From Brachypodium distachyon (lineage: Eukaryota; Streptophyta; Magnoliopsida; Poales; Poaceae): DNA of 64,000 nt. Of the stretch, positions 12,201 through 22,790 are shown piece by piece (position 1 is the first letter of the stretch; every line of letters starts with the position of its first letter). The translations under genes and the position numbers were made by a program. Location of the stretch: the NCBI RefSeq assembly GCF_000005505.3, contig NC_016131.3, positions 74,890,855 through 74,954,854 of the forward strand, written 5' to 3'. A model generated the notes under the pieces. It did no database searches. It was not told where the DNA came from and saw only the letters and a list, made by a program, of their open reading frames with translations.

Positions 12201-13688
12201 GCACGCCATGCTCGACGAGCTGCAATCGATCGACGACAACAACACTTGGACACTCACCCCTCTCCCTGCAGGCCAGCGAGCGATCGGACTCAAATGGGTG
12301 TACAAATTGAAGAAGGACGAGCACGGGAACGTGGTGAAGCACAAGGCCCGGCTCGTGGCAAAGGGATATGTACAGCGCGCCGGCGTGGACTTCGACGAGG
12401 TTTTCGCGCCGGTGGCCAGGCTGGAGTCCGTGCGGCTCATCCTTGCACTGGCTGCACATCACGGCTGGGAGGTGCATCACATGGACGTGAAGTCCGCCTT
12501 CCTCAACGGCGAGCTGAAGGAGGTGGTCTACGTGACCCAGCCACCGGGCTTCCTTGCCGACGGCCGTGAACGGGACGTGTACAAACTGCACAAGGCGTTG
12601 TATGGCCTGCGGCAGGCACCGCGCGCGTGGAACTCCAAGCTGGACGCCAGCCTCGTCTCTCTCGGCTTCACTCGAAGTGCCACCGAGCACGGCGTGTACA
12701 CGAGGGGAACGGATCACGAGCTGCTGATCGTCGGATTCTACGTCGATGATCTTGTCATCACCGGCGCTCGGAAACAGGAGGTGCTCAGTTTCAAGGAAGA
12801 AATGAAGCAAATGTTCAGCATGAGCGACCTCGGGTTGCTGCGGTACTACCTCGGGCTGGAGGTCAAGCAGGGGACGCGGTGCACCACGATCACGCAATCA
12901 GCCTACGCCGCTAAGCTCCTCGAGAAAGCTGGCATGGCAGATTGCAACTCTGTGCACGCGCCAATGGAGACAAGGTGTCGCCTCAGCAAGGAGAGTAAGG
13001 AGGCAGCGGTGGATGCAACTTTCTACAGAAGCGTCATCGGCAGCCTCCGGTACCTGGTTCACACCCGCGCGGATATTTCGTTCGCCGTCGGGTTCCTGAG
13101 TCGCTTCATGGAGATCACCTCGCGGCTGTCAAGCACCTGCTCCGCTACATTGCTAGCGCACTCACGCATGGGTGTGTGTACCGCCGCGGCGACGGCGAGA
13201 CACTGAAAGGCTTCAGCGATTCAGATCATGCCGGTGATGTGGACTCCAGGAAGAGCACGTCGGGAGTGCTGTTCTTCCTCGGCGACAGCCCCGTCAGCTG
13301 GCAGTCCCAGAAGCAAAAGGTTGTCGCCACATCGTCGTGCGAGGCAGAGTACATCGCAGCAGCAACAGCTGCGTGCCAGGGCGTTTGGCTCGCTCGTCTC
13401 CTCGGTGAGCTGTTGAACAAGGATGTTGTTCCAACCACGATCTTCATCGACAATAAGTCAGCAATCTCACTCTGCAAGAATCCCGTACTCCATGATCACA
13501 GTAAGCATATTGATCTCCGATACCATTTTATTCGAGATTGTGTCAAGAAAGGAACAGTTGCCGTGGAGTTCATCAGGACAGGTGAACAGAGAGCTGATCT
13601 TCTGACAAAGCCACTTGGGCGTGTACGTTTCCTGGAGTTGCGCAGCAAGGTGGGGATCGTCGATGTCAAATCAGTGAGCCAGGGTTGA
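9281..13688 (+). pseudogene. Copia-1 gag-pol polyprotein, broken
   Basis: The start is taken at ATG 9281, just after the primer site. In order the sequence shows gag, the zinc knuckle CRYCNKKGHWARECRKR (near 10210), the protease WFLDTGATNHM (near 10505), and the integrase with HARLGHL, CEACLAGKQ, VHGDLCEP, LRTDRGGEF and TPQQNGVVERRN (10900-11410). The RT follows with LKWVYKLKKDE, MDVKSAFLNGEL and FYVDDLVITG (12290-12760), then the RNase H with SDSDHAGD and ATSSCEAEYIAA (13215-13370). Breaks are TAG at 9914-9916 in gag, a frame change near 10860, TAG at 12001-12003 between integrase and RT, and a small frame-changing deletion near 13110 after SRFME. Catalytic motifs themselves look intact. The product could not be made as one polyprotein without suppression of these breaks. 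Confidence 0.93.
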
Positions 13689-13697
13689 GGGGGAGAT
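13687..13697 (+). other. Copia-1 polypurine tract
   Basis: The purine run GAGGGGGAGA directly precedes the 3' LTR, where plus-strand DNA synthesis would be primed. Confidence 0.8.
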
Positions 13698-14048
13698 TGT
13701 GGTCTTAAACCCTGTCTAGCTGCCTCTGAAGAAGTGTTTTCTGAATTTTCATAAGTGTCATGTCTGACACCGTATTTTAGGCTAGTTTCAGTTCAGAGTT
13801 TAGTTGCTATTTTTCAGCTCGTCAGTGGTTGCGTTTTGTGCGCCCTGACTTAGTCTAGATCGTCCAGCGCGAGGCTCGGATCATGGGGATGGACGTGGTC
13901 AGTAGTGGAGCACGTTGCCTGGACATGTTTGTATACTCTCAATGAATAAAAAGGAAGACAGAAAAGCTGCTAAGTTGCACGCAGCACCAAAATACTCTCG
14001 TGCTCTTGCCCTTTCGTTCTCTCGGGTTTTTTTTATCTCAGGGCGACA
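13698..14048 (+). repeat. Copia-1 3' LTR (351 bp)
   Basis: This is the direct repeat of 8885-9255. It is followed at once by the TGTTC target duplicate and the continued RAP exon. Confidence 0.96.
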
Positions 14049-14222
14049 TGTTCTTGGCAATGCGGTGGAGAGCAGTGGCGATGTTGAGCGGCGTGAGTGG
14101 TGACGGGCTGAGACCTTTGGCGACAGCTGCTATGACCTCGTCTGTGAGCGCGAGCACCTCCTCGGCGGTACGAGCCTGGACGATGTTCCTGTTCAGGGAC
14201 ACCTCTTTGCTCCTGTTGGAGG
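14049..14222 (-). pseudogene. RAP-domain gene, middle exon fragment between Copia-1 and Copia-2
   Basis: Read leftwards, this gives NRSKEVSLNRNIVQARTAEE, then VLALTDEVIAAVAKGLSPSP and LTPLNIATALHRIAKNM. The frame continues exactly into 8884 once Copia-1 and one TGTTC copy are removed, and into 20522 once Copia-2 and one GGAGG copy are removed. No stop codon is present in this piece. The conserved LSPSPLTPLNIATALHRIAKNM-type block supports the RAP assignment. Confidence 0.88.
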
Positions 14223-14654
14223 TGTTATGAACGCAACAATCAAGAACGAAGAACGAAGAAGAAATTACAGCACAAGGACACACGGATTTAACGTGGAAAA
14301 CCCTCTCAAACAACGAGAGGAAAAAACCACGGGCGCCAGCCAGCGAAACTTCACTATATGGGGAGTGTTTACACAACGCCGGGGAAATTCTACAAAAGCA
14401 ACTCGTCCCCAAAACGGCGGCCACAAGGAGTATATATAATAGGAAGATTAGGTCAAAACAGATCCGTATTGGGGACCCCGGAAGTTCCGGACCCCCGAAA
14501 GTTCCAGGCTTGTTCCGGGACAAACTCCGCAGTCTTCGCGCGAAGTTCCAGTAGCGTCACAGAGGTGAGGCGGAGGTTGGGCGGAAGTTCCGCCCCACCA
14601 GAATTTCCGGTCCTGGGAAACACCTCCTTGAGAATTTGGATCACAACTTCAACA
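14223..14654 (-). repeat. Copia-2 3' LTR (432 bp)
   Basis: It matches 20065-20517 but lacks one roughly 23-bp GGAAGTTCC-containing unit. It has an extra stretch of about 20 bp, with the sequence GAGAATTTGGATCACAAC, near its right end. Confidence 0.9.
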
Positions 14655-15046
14655 AACTCCACCTTGAGACAAATTCCTTCTTATAGCAAATTCCTCTTTG
14701 TAGCATAAACAGCAACAACTCCTAAAACAACAAAGAAAACACTTTCGGCGCCAACAGTCACTAGGGGCTAAACAGTTATACCAAGTAAACTTGAGCATAG
14801 CTCAAACTTAGCAATAGGAACAGGCTTTGTCATCATATCAGCAGGATTATCATGAGTGCTGATCTTGCATACTTTCAATTTACCTTGTGCAACAATGTCG
14901 CGAACAAAATGGTACTTGAATCAATGTGCTTGGTTTTCTCATGGAGCATCTGATCCTTAGTAAGGTAAATGGCACTTTGACTGTCACAAAACAGGTTAAT
15001 GCAAAAAACATCTTGACAAAGTTCAGCATATAAACCCTTCAACCAA

Positions 15047-15415
15047 TGTTGGGTTTGCCCAAAGATCAATCACATGAAGACGCAGACGCACAAACGATCA
15101 CATTATTATTTGGCCAAGGGCACGTATCGTGCTCTCTATTTTCTCTTTATTTCTTTCTCTCAAATCCACGATCTGATTACAAGGTGCTGCCTTGGTCTGT
15201 ATATATATACACAGAACCAAGCTAGCTACATGACTCAAGCACGACTAGGACAAGAGGTCTAACACCACACGGACTACTAATCGTACTCGAACACAGAGAC
15301 CCACGATGAACCACACATGCACACGAACACTAACTCACGCATAGACACACTCCTAATCTGATTAGGACACAAAGACATGCGCCTAGCTAGACTCAAACTC
15401 AAGATTATCCTAACA
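15047..15415 (-). repeat. Solo LTR (369 bp, Copia-like) inside Copia-2 RNase H
   Basis: The block starts TGTTGGG and ends CCTAACA on the plus strand. On the minus strand it reads as a normal LTR, with TGTTAGGATAATC at its start and a TATATATA box in the middle. It has no coding capacity. The flanking 5-mers ACCAA and AGCAA differ at one base, and a few host codons are missing, so the target duplicate is imperfect or eroded. Confidence 0.7.
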
Positions 15416-15976
15416 AGCAATAGCCATATATTCTGCTTCGGTTGTAGATTGAGCAACAACTGGTTGCAGTGTTGCCTTCCAACTCATAGCACATCCACCT
15501 ACCGTGAACACATATCCTGTGAGAGATCTCCTCTTATCCAAGTCGGCAGCAAAATCTGAATCCACATAGCCAGCGAGTCCCTCATCAGTCTTGCCAAACT
15601 TCAAGCAAGCATTGGATGTGCCACGGAGGTACCTGAAAATACACTGAACAGTTTTCCAATGTTCTTTACCAGGATTAGCCATGTAACGACTGACCAAACT
15701 CATAACATATACTTAATATCTTCATCAGAAGTAGGACATTGGAACGCTGACAACTTGAAATGAGAAGCAATAGGAGTACTAACACACTTTGCATCATGCA
15801 TATTAAAACGATGAAGTACTTTCTCAATATAACATTGTTGACTAAGAAATAGCAACCTAGATTTTCTGTCCTTTTTAATTTCCATACCTAAGATTTTCTT
15901 AGCAGCACCAAGATCCTTCATCTCAAATTCACTACTTAGTTGTGCCTTCAAAGTAGTGATTACTTTCATGCTCTTG

Positions 15977-16933
15977 TGTCGTCGCACGGGGCTCCGACAC
16001 CGGGGGCGTGTGGTCACGCCCCCTTTTTAGGTTCGGTAGGGGCGTCGGGGATCGCCCTGGCGATCGCCGGCGTGGCCGATGGCCTACGCAACCTGCGAAG
16101 TAGTGTACACCGGATGCATGCAAGCTAAGAACACATGCACACACGTTTTTACCCAGGTTCGGGCCACCGGGAGGTGTAAAACTCTACATCCTGCTTGTCT
16201 GAACTGGTATTGACTATAGATCAAGTGATTACACGTTGCCGGGGGGAGGATCCCCGGGCGTTCTTGTTTTGGCTCAGTGCCCTCTACTGCCTTAGGGTAC
16301 TGCTAATAGCTAAGTGTGAATCCGTCTACCCGTCAGATTGTGGAACCGTGGAACCATCCAACCGTCGAACCCTTTGACCGTCGGCGGGGTCCTCCTTTTA
16401 TACTGAAGGGGATACCACAGGTGCCGCGGTGCATGCATTACAAGTATCGACCAGGGAGACATACAACTCCCCCTCGGTGAGCTGGTGGCATGCATGGACG
16501 CCACCTCCGCTGCTAGGGGTCTAAAACCCTAAAGGTAGGATTGGACAGCCACTGTTCACCTGATTTGGACAGGTAACGCCCCTCCTGTCGGCTCATTTAA
16601 TGCGCCGTGCGCCTCACTCTTCACCCTGTGAGACTACGCACCTGACCGCTGGGCCCCACCCTCGCGGCGGGAGCCCGCGCCCGGGATCCCTCCTCCCGGC
16701 AAGTGGTTCCCGAGAGGCACCCAGGCCCGACACGCTCGGGAACCCCCTCCCGGCAAGCGGTTTCCCGGGAGGTGTCCAAGCGGGAATATTCCCCGAAGCC
16801 CCGCTAGCCCTTCCGGGCTAGTAGCTTGCCGGACTGCTCGTGGCTGCTGCCCGGGACGAAATCCTCTCGGGAACCCGGAGACGGGGCCCACGTGTCGCGC
16901 AATTGTGGTACCCCAGGTGCCACTGGTGCGACA
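15977..16933 (-). repeat. Solo LTR (957 bp, Gypsy-like) inside Copia-2 RT
   Basis: The block starts TGTCGTCGCAC and ends GGTGCGACA, with a perfect TCTTG duplicate at 15972-15976 and 16934-16938. It contains the CCCAGGTTCGGGCC motif common in grass Gypsy LTRs and, on the minus strand, AGTATAAAAGGAGG as a TATA region near 16400. It contains no protein. The host RT frame rejoins perfectly (LIAAK then SMKVITTLK) when it and one TCTTG are removed. This is the expected product of LTR-LTR recombination. Confidence 0.93.
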
Positions 16934-19900
16934 TCTTGGCAGCAATTAACATATCATCAACATATAACAGCAAGTATACAGGTGATCCATCAACAAATTT
17001 AATGTGGACACAACTGTCATACTGAGATCTACTAAAGCCACGTGAGATCATAAATGAATCAAACCTTTTATACCATTGTCTAGGAGATTGCTTCAAACTA
17101 TAAAGGGACCTTTTCAACTTGCAAACAAACTCCTCTTTGTCAGGAACTATGAACCCTTCAGGCTGGTCCATGTATATTTCTTCCTCAAGCTCTCCATGCA
17201 AAAATGCAGTCTTCACATCTAACTGCTCAAGCTCAAGATCATGCATAGCAACAATACCAAAGAAAGTACGGTTGGAACTATGCTTTACCACTAGAGAGAA
17301 CACATCATTGTAATCAATACCTGGTATTTGACTGAAACCTTTTGCCACTAACCTTGCCTTAAACCTCATAGGCTTATTAGGAGACAAACCCTCCTTTCTC
17401 TTGAAGATCCACTTGCAGCGAATGGCCTTCTTTTGTTTAGGCAAGGGCACAACATCCCATGTGCCATTCTTCTCAAGTGATTGCATCTCCTCTTGCATGG
17501 CAGACAACCACTTCACACGGTCGCCGGAAACAACAGCTTCATTATATGTGGCCGGTTCACTATCAGGCTCCACCTGTTCTGCACAACTCAAAGCATAATA
17601 AACAAGATCACACTCTTCAATCAAACATGGGCGAGGACGTTTATTCCTCTTTGGACGGTCAGCTGCAATAGACCATTTGTGTTGCTGCAAAACAGGTGAT
17701 GAGGATGGAACAATATCATCATTATTGTCATCATTGTTCCCATCATCATTACCATGATCAACCTGAGCATCATTGTTGTCAACAATTTCATCAACGTGCT
17801 CCACCTGCACTTTAAGTCTCTCCTCTTCAATGCGAGAGGCATCAGTGGACAAAGTATCATGATACATAACTTTTTTATTAAAGACAACATTCCTGCTCAG
17901 CAAAATCTTTTTAGTTTCAGGATTCCACAACCTGAAAGCTTTAACTCCAGAACCATAGCCAAGAAAAATGCACTTAATAGCTCTAGGCTCTAGCTTTCCA
18001 TTATCAACGTGAGCATAAGCGGTGCAACCGAAAACTCTCAACTGTGAATAATCAGCAGGTTTACTAGACCATACCTCAATGGGAGTTTTCTTGTCAAGTG
18101 GAATAGAAGGTGACCTGTTTATGAGGTAGCATGCGGTGAAAGCTGCCTTAGCCCAAAAACACCTGCCCAAACCTGCATTGGACAACATGCAACGTGTCCT
18201 GGATATGATGGTTCTATTCATGCGTTCCGCCACGCCATTTTGCTGTGGAGTACGGGCAACCGCGTAGTGCCTAACCACACCATCATTGCTGCAAAACTCC
18301 TCAAAGTCATCAGAAATAAATTCACCACCATTATCAGTACGCAAAATTTTCACCTTCCTTTCAGTTTGCTTTTCTACCATAGCTTTCCACTTCTTAAAAG
18401 CACCAAAAACATCAGACTTGTGTTTCATAAAATAAGACCAAACTTTTCTTGAGTAATCATCAATAATGGTAGGCATGTAATTAGCACCACCAATAGAGGT
18501 CTTACGGGAGGGTCCCCAAACATCAGCATGCACATAATCTAATATGCCTTTGGTGGTATGAATGGAAGAAACGAATTTAACCCTCTTGTGCTTACCATAA
18601 ACGCTGTGCTCACAAAACTCAAGCTTACTCAAGTTGCAGCCATCGATGAGCTCTCTCTTGACCAACTCTGCCATCCCATGTTCACTCATATGCCCAAGAC
18701 GCATATGCCACAGATTCGTTTTTGCACAATCATCAGAATCATTAGGTGTAACGGCAGCAGCAAAACCAGGCAAAGTGCTACCTCTAAGAACATATAATTT
18801 GGCAGAATTCATATCACCTATCATGTGAATAAGAGAACCTCTAGATACCTTCAAAAGTCTACGCCCACCGGCGTACTTGTACTCGTCACAGTCCATGGTA
18901 CTAAGTGAGATCAAATTTCTTGCCATGCTTGGTATGTGCTTCACCTCTTTCAACGTGCGTGTCATGCCATCATGGGTCTTGATCTGTACGGACCCAACGC
19001 CAACAATATGACAAGGATTGTCATTGCCCACACGCACAAAATCTCCAGTCTGCACAGACTCATAAGAACTGAACCAATCCTTGTTACAACAAATATGAAA
19101 GGAACATGCTGTATCAAGAATCCATTCATCATCACGGGAAATACAAGAAGCAAGAACAACGAGGCATTCACCCTCAGAGTTGTCGGTGGAAACGACAACG
19201 GCCTTACCAGTACCATCGGACTTATCTTTCGGTTTGTAGGTACCGTTCCTTTTCTCCTTGTTCCGCAGTTTATAACAATCTTCAATGACATGATTATTTT
19301 TCTTACAATATCTGCAAAACTTATCTTTTCCTCGGGACTTTGAACGAGCTTTTCCGTCCCGGCTCTTATCTCGGTTCCCATAGTTGTTATTCCTCTGCTC
19401 GGTCCTGCCACGAACCTGCAGAGCTTCTGCCTTTGACGACGACCCATCGGTCTGCACCATAGACTTCATCTTTTCTTTCTGTCTAAGTGCTTTCAAAACC
19501 TCATTAAGGGTTAGAGAGTCATGGCTATAAAGAATTGAATCGCGGAAATTTGAATAGGAACTAGGCAACGAGCATAAGAGTAAGATAGGTAAATCCTTAT
19601 CATCATACTTAACCTTCAAAGCTTGCAAGTCAGAAACTATCTTTCGAAAAATAGTTATATAAGATATTACCGAACCACCTTCTTGCAGCTTATGGGTGAA
19701 CAACTTCATCTTTACATGCATCTTACTGGTTAGATCTTTAGACATGCAGATCGATTCCAGTTTCAGCAACAGGGCTGTTGCGGATTTCTCCTCCAACACT
19801 TCCTGCAAAATATTATTGGATAGATGAAGTTGAATCAAAGACAAAGCCTTACGATCTTTGCGTTTCTCTTCGGCAGTCCACTCCTTTTCATCCTTCTTGC

Positions 19901-20050
19901 CGAAGGAATCAAGCGTCTCATCCAGATCTGAAGTTTGGGCGAGAATCGCCCACATCTTCACTTGCCACAACGAGAATCGTGTGGTGTAGTCCAGCTGCGG
20001 CAGATCGAACTTCAAGGTAGACATGTCGCAAACCCTAGGTGGAACCTGGG

Positions 20051-20062
20051 GCTCTGATACCA
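20051..20062 (-). other. Copia-2 primer-binding site
   Basis: On the minus strand TGGTATCAGAGC lies two bases inside the right-hand (5') LTR. It is the canonical site for initiator methionine tRNA. Confidence 0.9.
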
Positions 20063-20064
20063 CT

Positions 20065-20517
20065 TGTTATGAACGCGACAAGCAAGAACGAAGAACGAAG
20101 AAGAAATCACAGCACAAGGACACACGGATTTAACGTGGAAAACCCTCTCAAACAATGAGAAGGAAAAACCACGGGCGCCAGGCAGTGAAACTTCACTATA
20201 TGGGGAGTGTTTACACAACGCCGGGGAGATTCTACAAAAGCAACTCGTCCCCAAAACAGCGGCCACAAGGGGTATATATAACAGGAAGATTAGGTCAAAA
20301 CAGATCCGTATCGGGGACCCCGGAAGTTCTGGGTTTGCGCCGGAAGTTCCGGACCCCCGAAAGTTCCGGGCTTGTTCCGGGACAAACTCCGCAGTATTCA
20401 CGCGAAGTTCCAGTAGCGTCACAGAGGTGAGGCGGAGGTTGGGTGGAAGTTCCGCACCACCGGAAGTACACCGGAAGTTCCGGTCCTGGGAAACACCTCC
20501 TTCAACAGGAGGGCTGT
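20065..20517 (-). repeat. Copia-2 5' LTR (453 bp)
   Basis: This is the direct repeat of 14223-14654. It contains many copies of a short palindromic core GGAAGTTCC between 20320 and 20490. Confidence 0.93.
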
Positions 20518-20715
20518 GCAGCAGAGAAGCTGGAAAGCGTCTGGATGAAGAGCTCCCTGTTCCTCTGGCACTTTTCGTCAAACACGCCGTCAGCAAGCTG
20601 TGCGACTTTGAGGTCGAGGTCATCCGGCACCGCATCACTGTCCATCTCCTCTTCTTCATCTGTGAGCTCATCATCCTCGCTAAGCTGTTGCTTCTTCTTC
20701 TTCTTCTCCTCTTTC
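20518..20715 (-). pseudogene. RAP-domain gene, most 5' surviving fragment
   Basis: Read leftwards, this shows a lysine-rich then acidic run (KKKKKQQLSEDDELTDEEEE), then DLDLKVAQLADGVFDEKCQ, ELFIQTLSSFSAAQPS. The last residues join in frame to NRSKEVSLNR at 14217. The left boundary with Gypsy-1 lies in the codons around 20705-20717. The upstream part of the gene (start codon and chloroplast transit region) is not present in the window beyond Gypsy-1. Confidence 0.7.
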
Positions 20716-21910
20716 CACTCGGCAATGAAATCAGGGAGTACTTGTGATTTGATTACTTTCCTACTTTCGAAAGTTAAGTTGCGTGGAGAGAGCTCGATTC
20801 CCCACTCGGCGACTCAGCCCGTCGCCTCCGGGTTACTCAAGATGTTGGCGAGTGGAGCCTCGCTGACCACCACGATCGGGTGCTCCTAGAAATAGTGTCT
20901 TAGTTTCCGTGCTGTCATGAAGACACCGTATGCCAGCTTCTGGTAGTGGGGGTAGTGTTGCTTTGTTGGAGAGAGAACCTCACTAAGGTAGTAAACCGGG
21001 CGTTGGACACCATGGGTCCTCCCTTCCTCAGCTCGCTCGACGACGAGAGCCGAGCTGACTACCTGGGTGGTGGCAGCGATGTAGAGCAATAGCGGCTCGT
21101 CTTCTTGAGGCGCCACGAGGATCGGTGAAGTCGAAAGTAAGAGTTTCATGTTCGCAAAGGCGGCGCTAGCTTCGGGTGTCCAGGTGAAATCCTCTTTCTT
21201 CTTCTTCAGGAGCTGGTAGAAGGGCAAAGCTTTTTCTCCTAGCTTGCTGATGAAACGACTCAGCGCTGCGAGGCGTCCCGTGAGTTGTTGAACCTCGTGA
21301 CCTTTGGTCGGCTCCCCCATGGTCAGTACTGCTCTGATTTTTGTTGGGTTAGCCTCAATGCCTCTGGCTGAAAGGAAGCACCCGAGGAGCTGGCCGGCGG
21401 GTACCCCAAAGGCGCACTTTGCTGGGTTCAACTTGATCCGGTACTTGTCCAGGTTGTCGAACGTTTCTCGGATATCGTCGAGGAGCGTGGCCTCCTTCTT
21501 GGTTTTGATGACTATGTCATCAATATACACCTGGACGTTTTTGCCGATCTGCGACTGGAGGCAGGTCTGCATGCAGCGCTGATAAGTGGCACCTATGTTC
21601 TTGAGGCTAAAAGGCATTGTCATGTAGCATAAGACACCGTAGGGTGTAATGAATGCGGTCTTCTCCTCGTCTTCAACCTTGAGTCGAATCTGGTTGTAGC
21701 CTGAGTAGGCATCAAGAAAAGACAGGCGCTCATAACCCGCAGTCGAGTTGACGATCTGGTCGATTCGAGGCAGTGGAAAGTGGTCCTTCGGGCAGTGCTT
21801 GTTGAGCGGCGTGAAGTCGACACACATGCGCAGGACCGTAGTGTTCTTTTTCAGGACAAGGACGGGGTTTGCGACCCAGGTAGCTTGTTTTATTTCCAGA
21901 ATGAACTTGG
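20716..21910 (-). pseudogene. Gypsy-1 reverse transcriptase and start of RNase H
   Basis: From near 21900 leftwards the sequence shows WVANPVLVLKKN, RMCVDFTPLNKHCPKD, YSGYNQIRL, VLCYMTMPFSLKNIGATYQR and the catalytic VQVYIDDIVIKTK. These are followed by LLGCFLSARGIEANP, FTWTPEASAAF, PVYYLSEVL and KLRHYF. The frame is closed by TAG near 20886 (expected Q before EHPIVVV) and by TGA near 20817 (expected R in ATGRVAEWGIEL). Beyond that, AIKSQ-type IKSQVLPDFIAEW ends at the truncation. Both stops are what single C-to-T changes would give. The YIDD active site is intact. Confidence 0.88.
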
Positions 21911-22171
21911 CTTCGAGGAGGCTGATAACTTCGTCTCCGATAGCTTGCGCTTCAGCTCGAAGAATCGACGCATAGGCTGTTGAACCGGCTTGGCATTCTC
22001 ATCCACATTAACAGCGTGCTCGGCGAGTTCTCTGGGAATGCCTGGCATGTCAGGTGGTAGCCAGGCAAAAATTTCCCAGTGCTCATGGAGGAACTCGACG
22101 AGCGCGCTTTCCTATGCGGAGGAAAGGCTCGTGGATATCACGACGGTCTTGCTGGGGTCCGTTGGGTGGAC

Positions 22172-22790
22172 CTAAACCTCCTTTGTATCCGTCTTGACGT
22201 TGAACTCTAGTTTTGGTGCTTGCCTCTTGGCCACGGGAGGGAGGGCGTGTTCAGTCGTGGACTTGAGCTGCTCGAGCTCCTCGTGCATGCCGAATGACTC
22301 GGATATCTTATGGAAATCCTTTTCGCGGCTGTCGGAACGCGCGAAGTTCCCGGAGATAGTGATCACGCTGTTTGGTCCAGGCATCTTTAGCTTGAGGTAA
22401 GCATAATGCGGGACTGCCATGAAGCGTGCGAGTGCCACGCGGCTGAGAACCACGTGGTAATGTGATGGCCAGTCAACCACCTCGAAATCGAGTCGTTCTC
22501 GACGAAAATTTTCTGGTGAGCCGAAAACAATGTCAAGGCTGATCCTTCCGAGTGGGGTAGCCCGCCTCCCTGGCACTATACTGTGAAAGGTCGTGTCGGT
22601 GGCGGTGAGATTTGTCATTGACTGATTCATCCTCTCAGAGTGTCGGCGTAGATGATGTTGATGCCGCTCCTGCCGTCCACGAACACTCTGCTCATCATGT
22701 AGCCTCCGATTTGGGCGTTGAGCACCAGAGCTGCATGCTCGGGTCATGGAACTCGGAGAGGGTGATCATCACTAGAGAACGTGATGCTGG
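22172..22790 (-). pseudogene. Gypsy-1 protease and linker region
   Basis: The frame from 22747 to 22172 carries PLGRISLDIVFG, RRERLDFEVVDWPSHYHVVL, RVALARFMAVPHYAYLKLKM and PGPNSVITISGNF. This is the block that follows the aspartic protease in this Gypsy group. The protease start itself, a GSGINIIYADTL-type segment, is only readable in a shifted frame near 22620-22670. The 260 bases to the left, up to RT, hold the linker and no intact frame. Confidence 0.7.

Larger units (their letters stand above)
8885..14048 (+). mobile_element. Copia-1, complete Ty1/copia LTR retrotransposon
   Basis: Direct LTRs at 8885-9255 and 13698-14048 both start TGTGGTC and end GGCGACA. A 5-bp target duplication TGTTC flanks them (8880-8884 and 14049-14053). 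A primer site and a polypurine tract sit just inside the LTRs. The internal order gag, protease, integrase, RT, RNase H is that of Copia. The two LTRs differ by only two substitutions plus three indels, which indicates a recent insertion. The element interrupts a RAP-gene exon on the opposite strand. Confidence 0.97.
14773..20024 (-). pseudogene. Copia-2 gag-pol polyprotein, interrupted
   Basis: From ATG 20024 the frame is open to the solo LTR at 16933. It carries gag (KFDLPQLDY), the zinc knuckle CRYCKKNNHVIEDC, the protease WILDTACSFHIC (usual DTGCS is DTACS), and the integrase with HMRLGHMSEHG, VHADVWGPS, LRTDNGGEF and TPQQNGVAERMN. It continues into the RT with IRCKWIFKRKEG, QLDVKTAFLHGEL and LLYVDDMLIAAK. 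After the solo LTR it resumes at 15976 (SMKVITTLKAQL, FEMKDLGAAKKILGMEI) down to EAEYMAIAC near 15416. After the second insertion it resumes at 15046 with WLKGLYAEL and FCDSQSAIYLTKDQM, ending near 14773. About seven codons between MAIA and WLKGL are missing. Catalytic residues of integrase and RT remain; the DTG to DTA protease change would be expected to damage cleavage. Confidence 0.92.
14223..20517 (-). mobile_element. Copia-2, Ty1/copia retrotransposon with two nested solo LTRs
   Basis: LTRs at 14223-14654 and 20065-20517 start TGTTATGAACGC and end CAACA on the plus strand. Target duplicates GGAGG lie at 14218-14222 and 20518-20522. The element reads on the minus strand: primer site at 20051-20062, gag from 20024, RNase H ending near 14773, and a polypurine-type tract CAAGGTGGAGTT next to 14654. 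Two LTR-type insertions, 15047-15415 and 15977-16933, break the pol gene. LTR divergence is clearly greater than for Copia-1, so this insertion is older. Confidence 0.95.

Noticed and set aside
12166..12897. 243-codon minus-strand open frame
   Set aside because: It is antisense to the Copia-1 RT, which has all expected motifs on the plus strand.
20716..20840. RAP-gene 5' exon reading across 20716-20840 (IKSQVLPDFIAEW)
   Set aside because: This peptide is the standard Gypsy RNase H entry segment and continues the Gypsy-1 RT frame, so the RAP sequence must stop near 20715.
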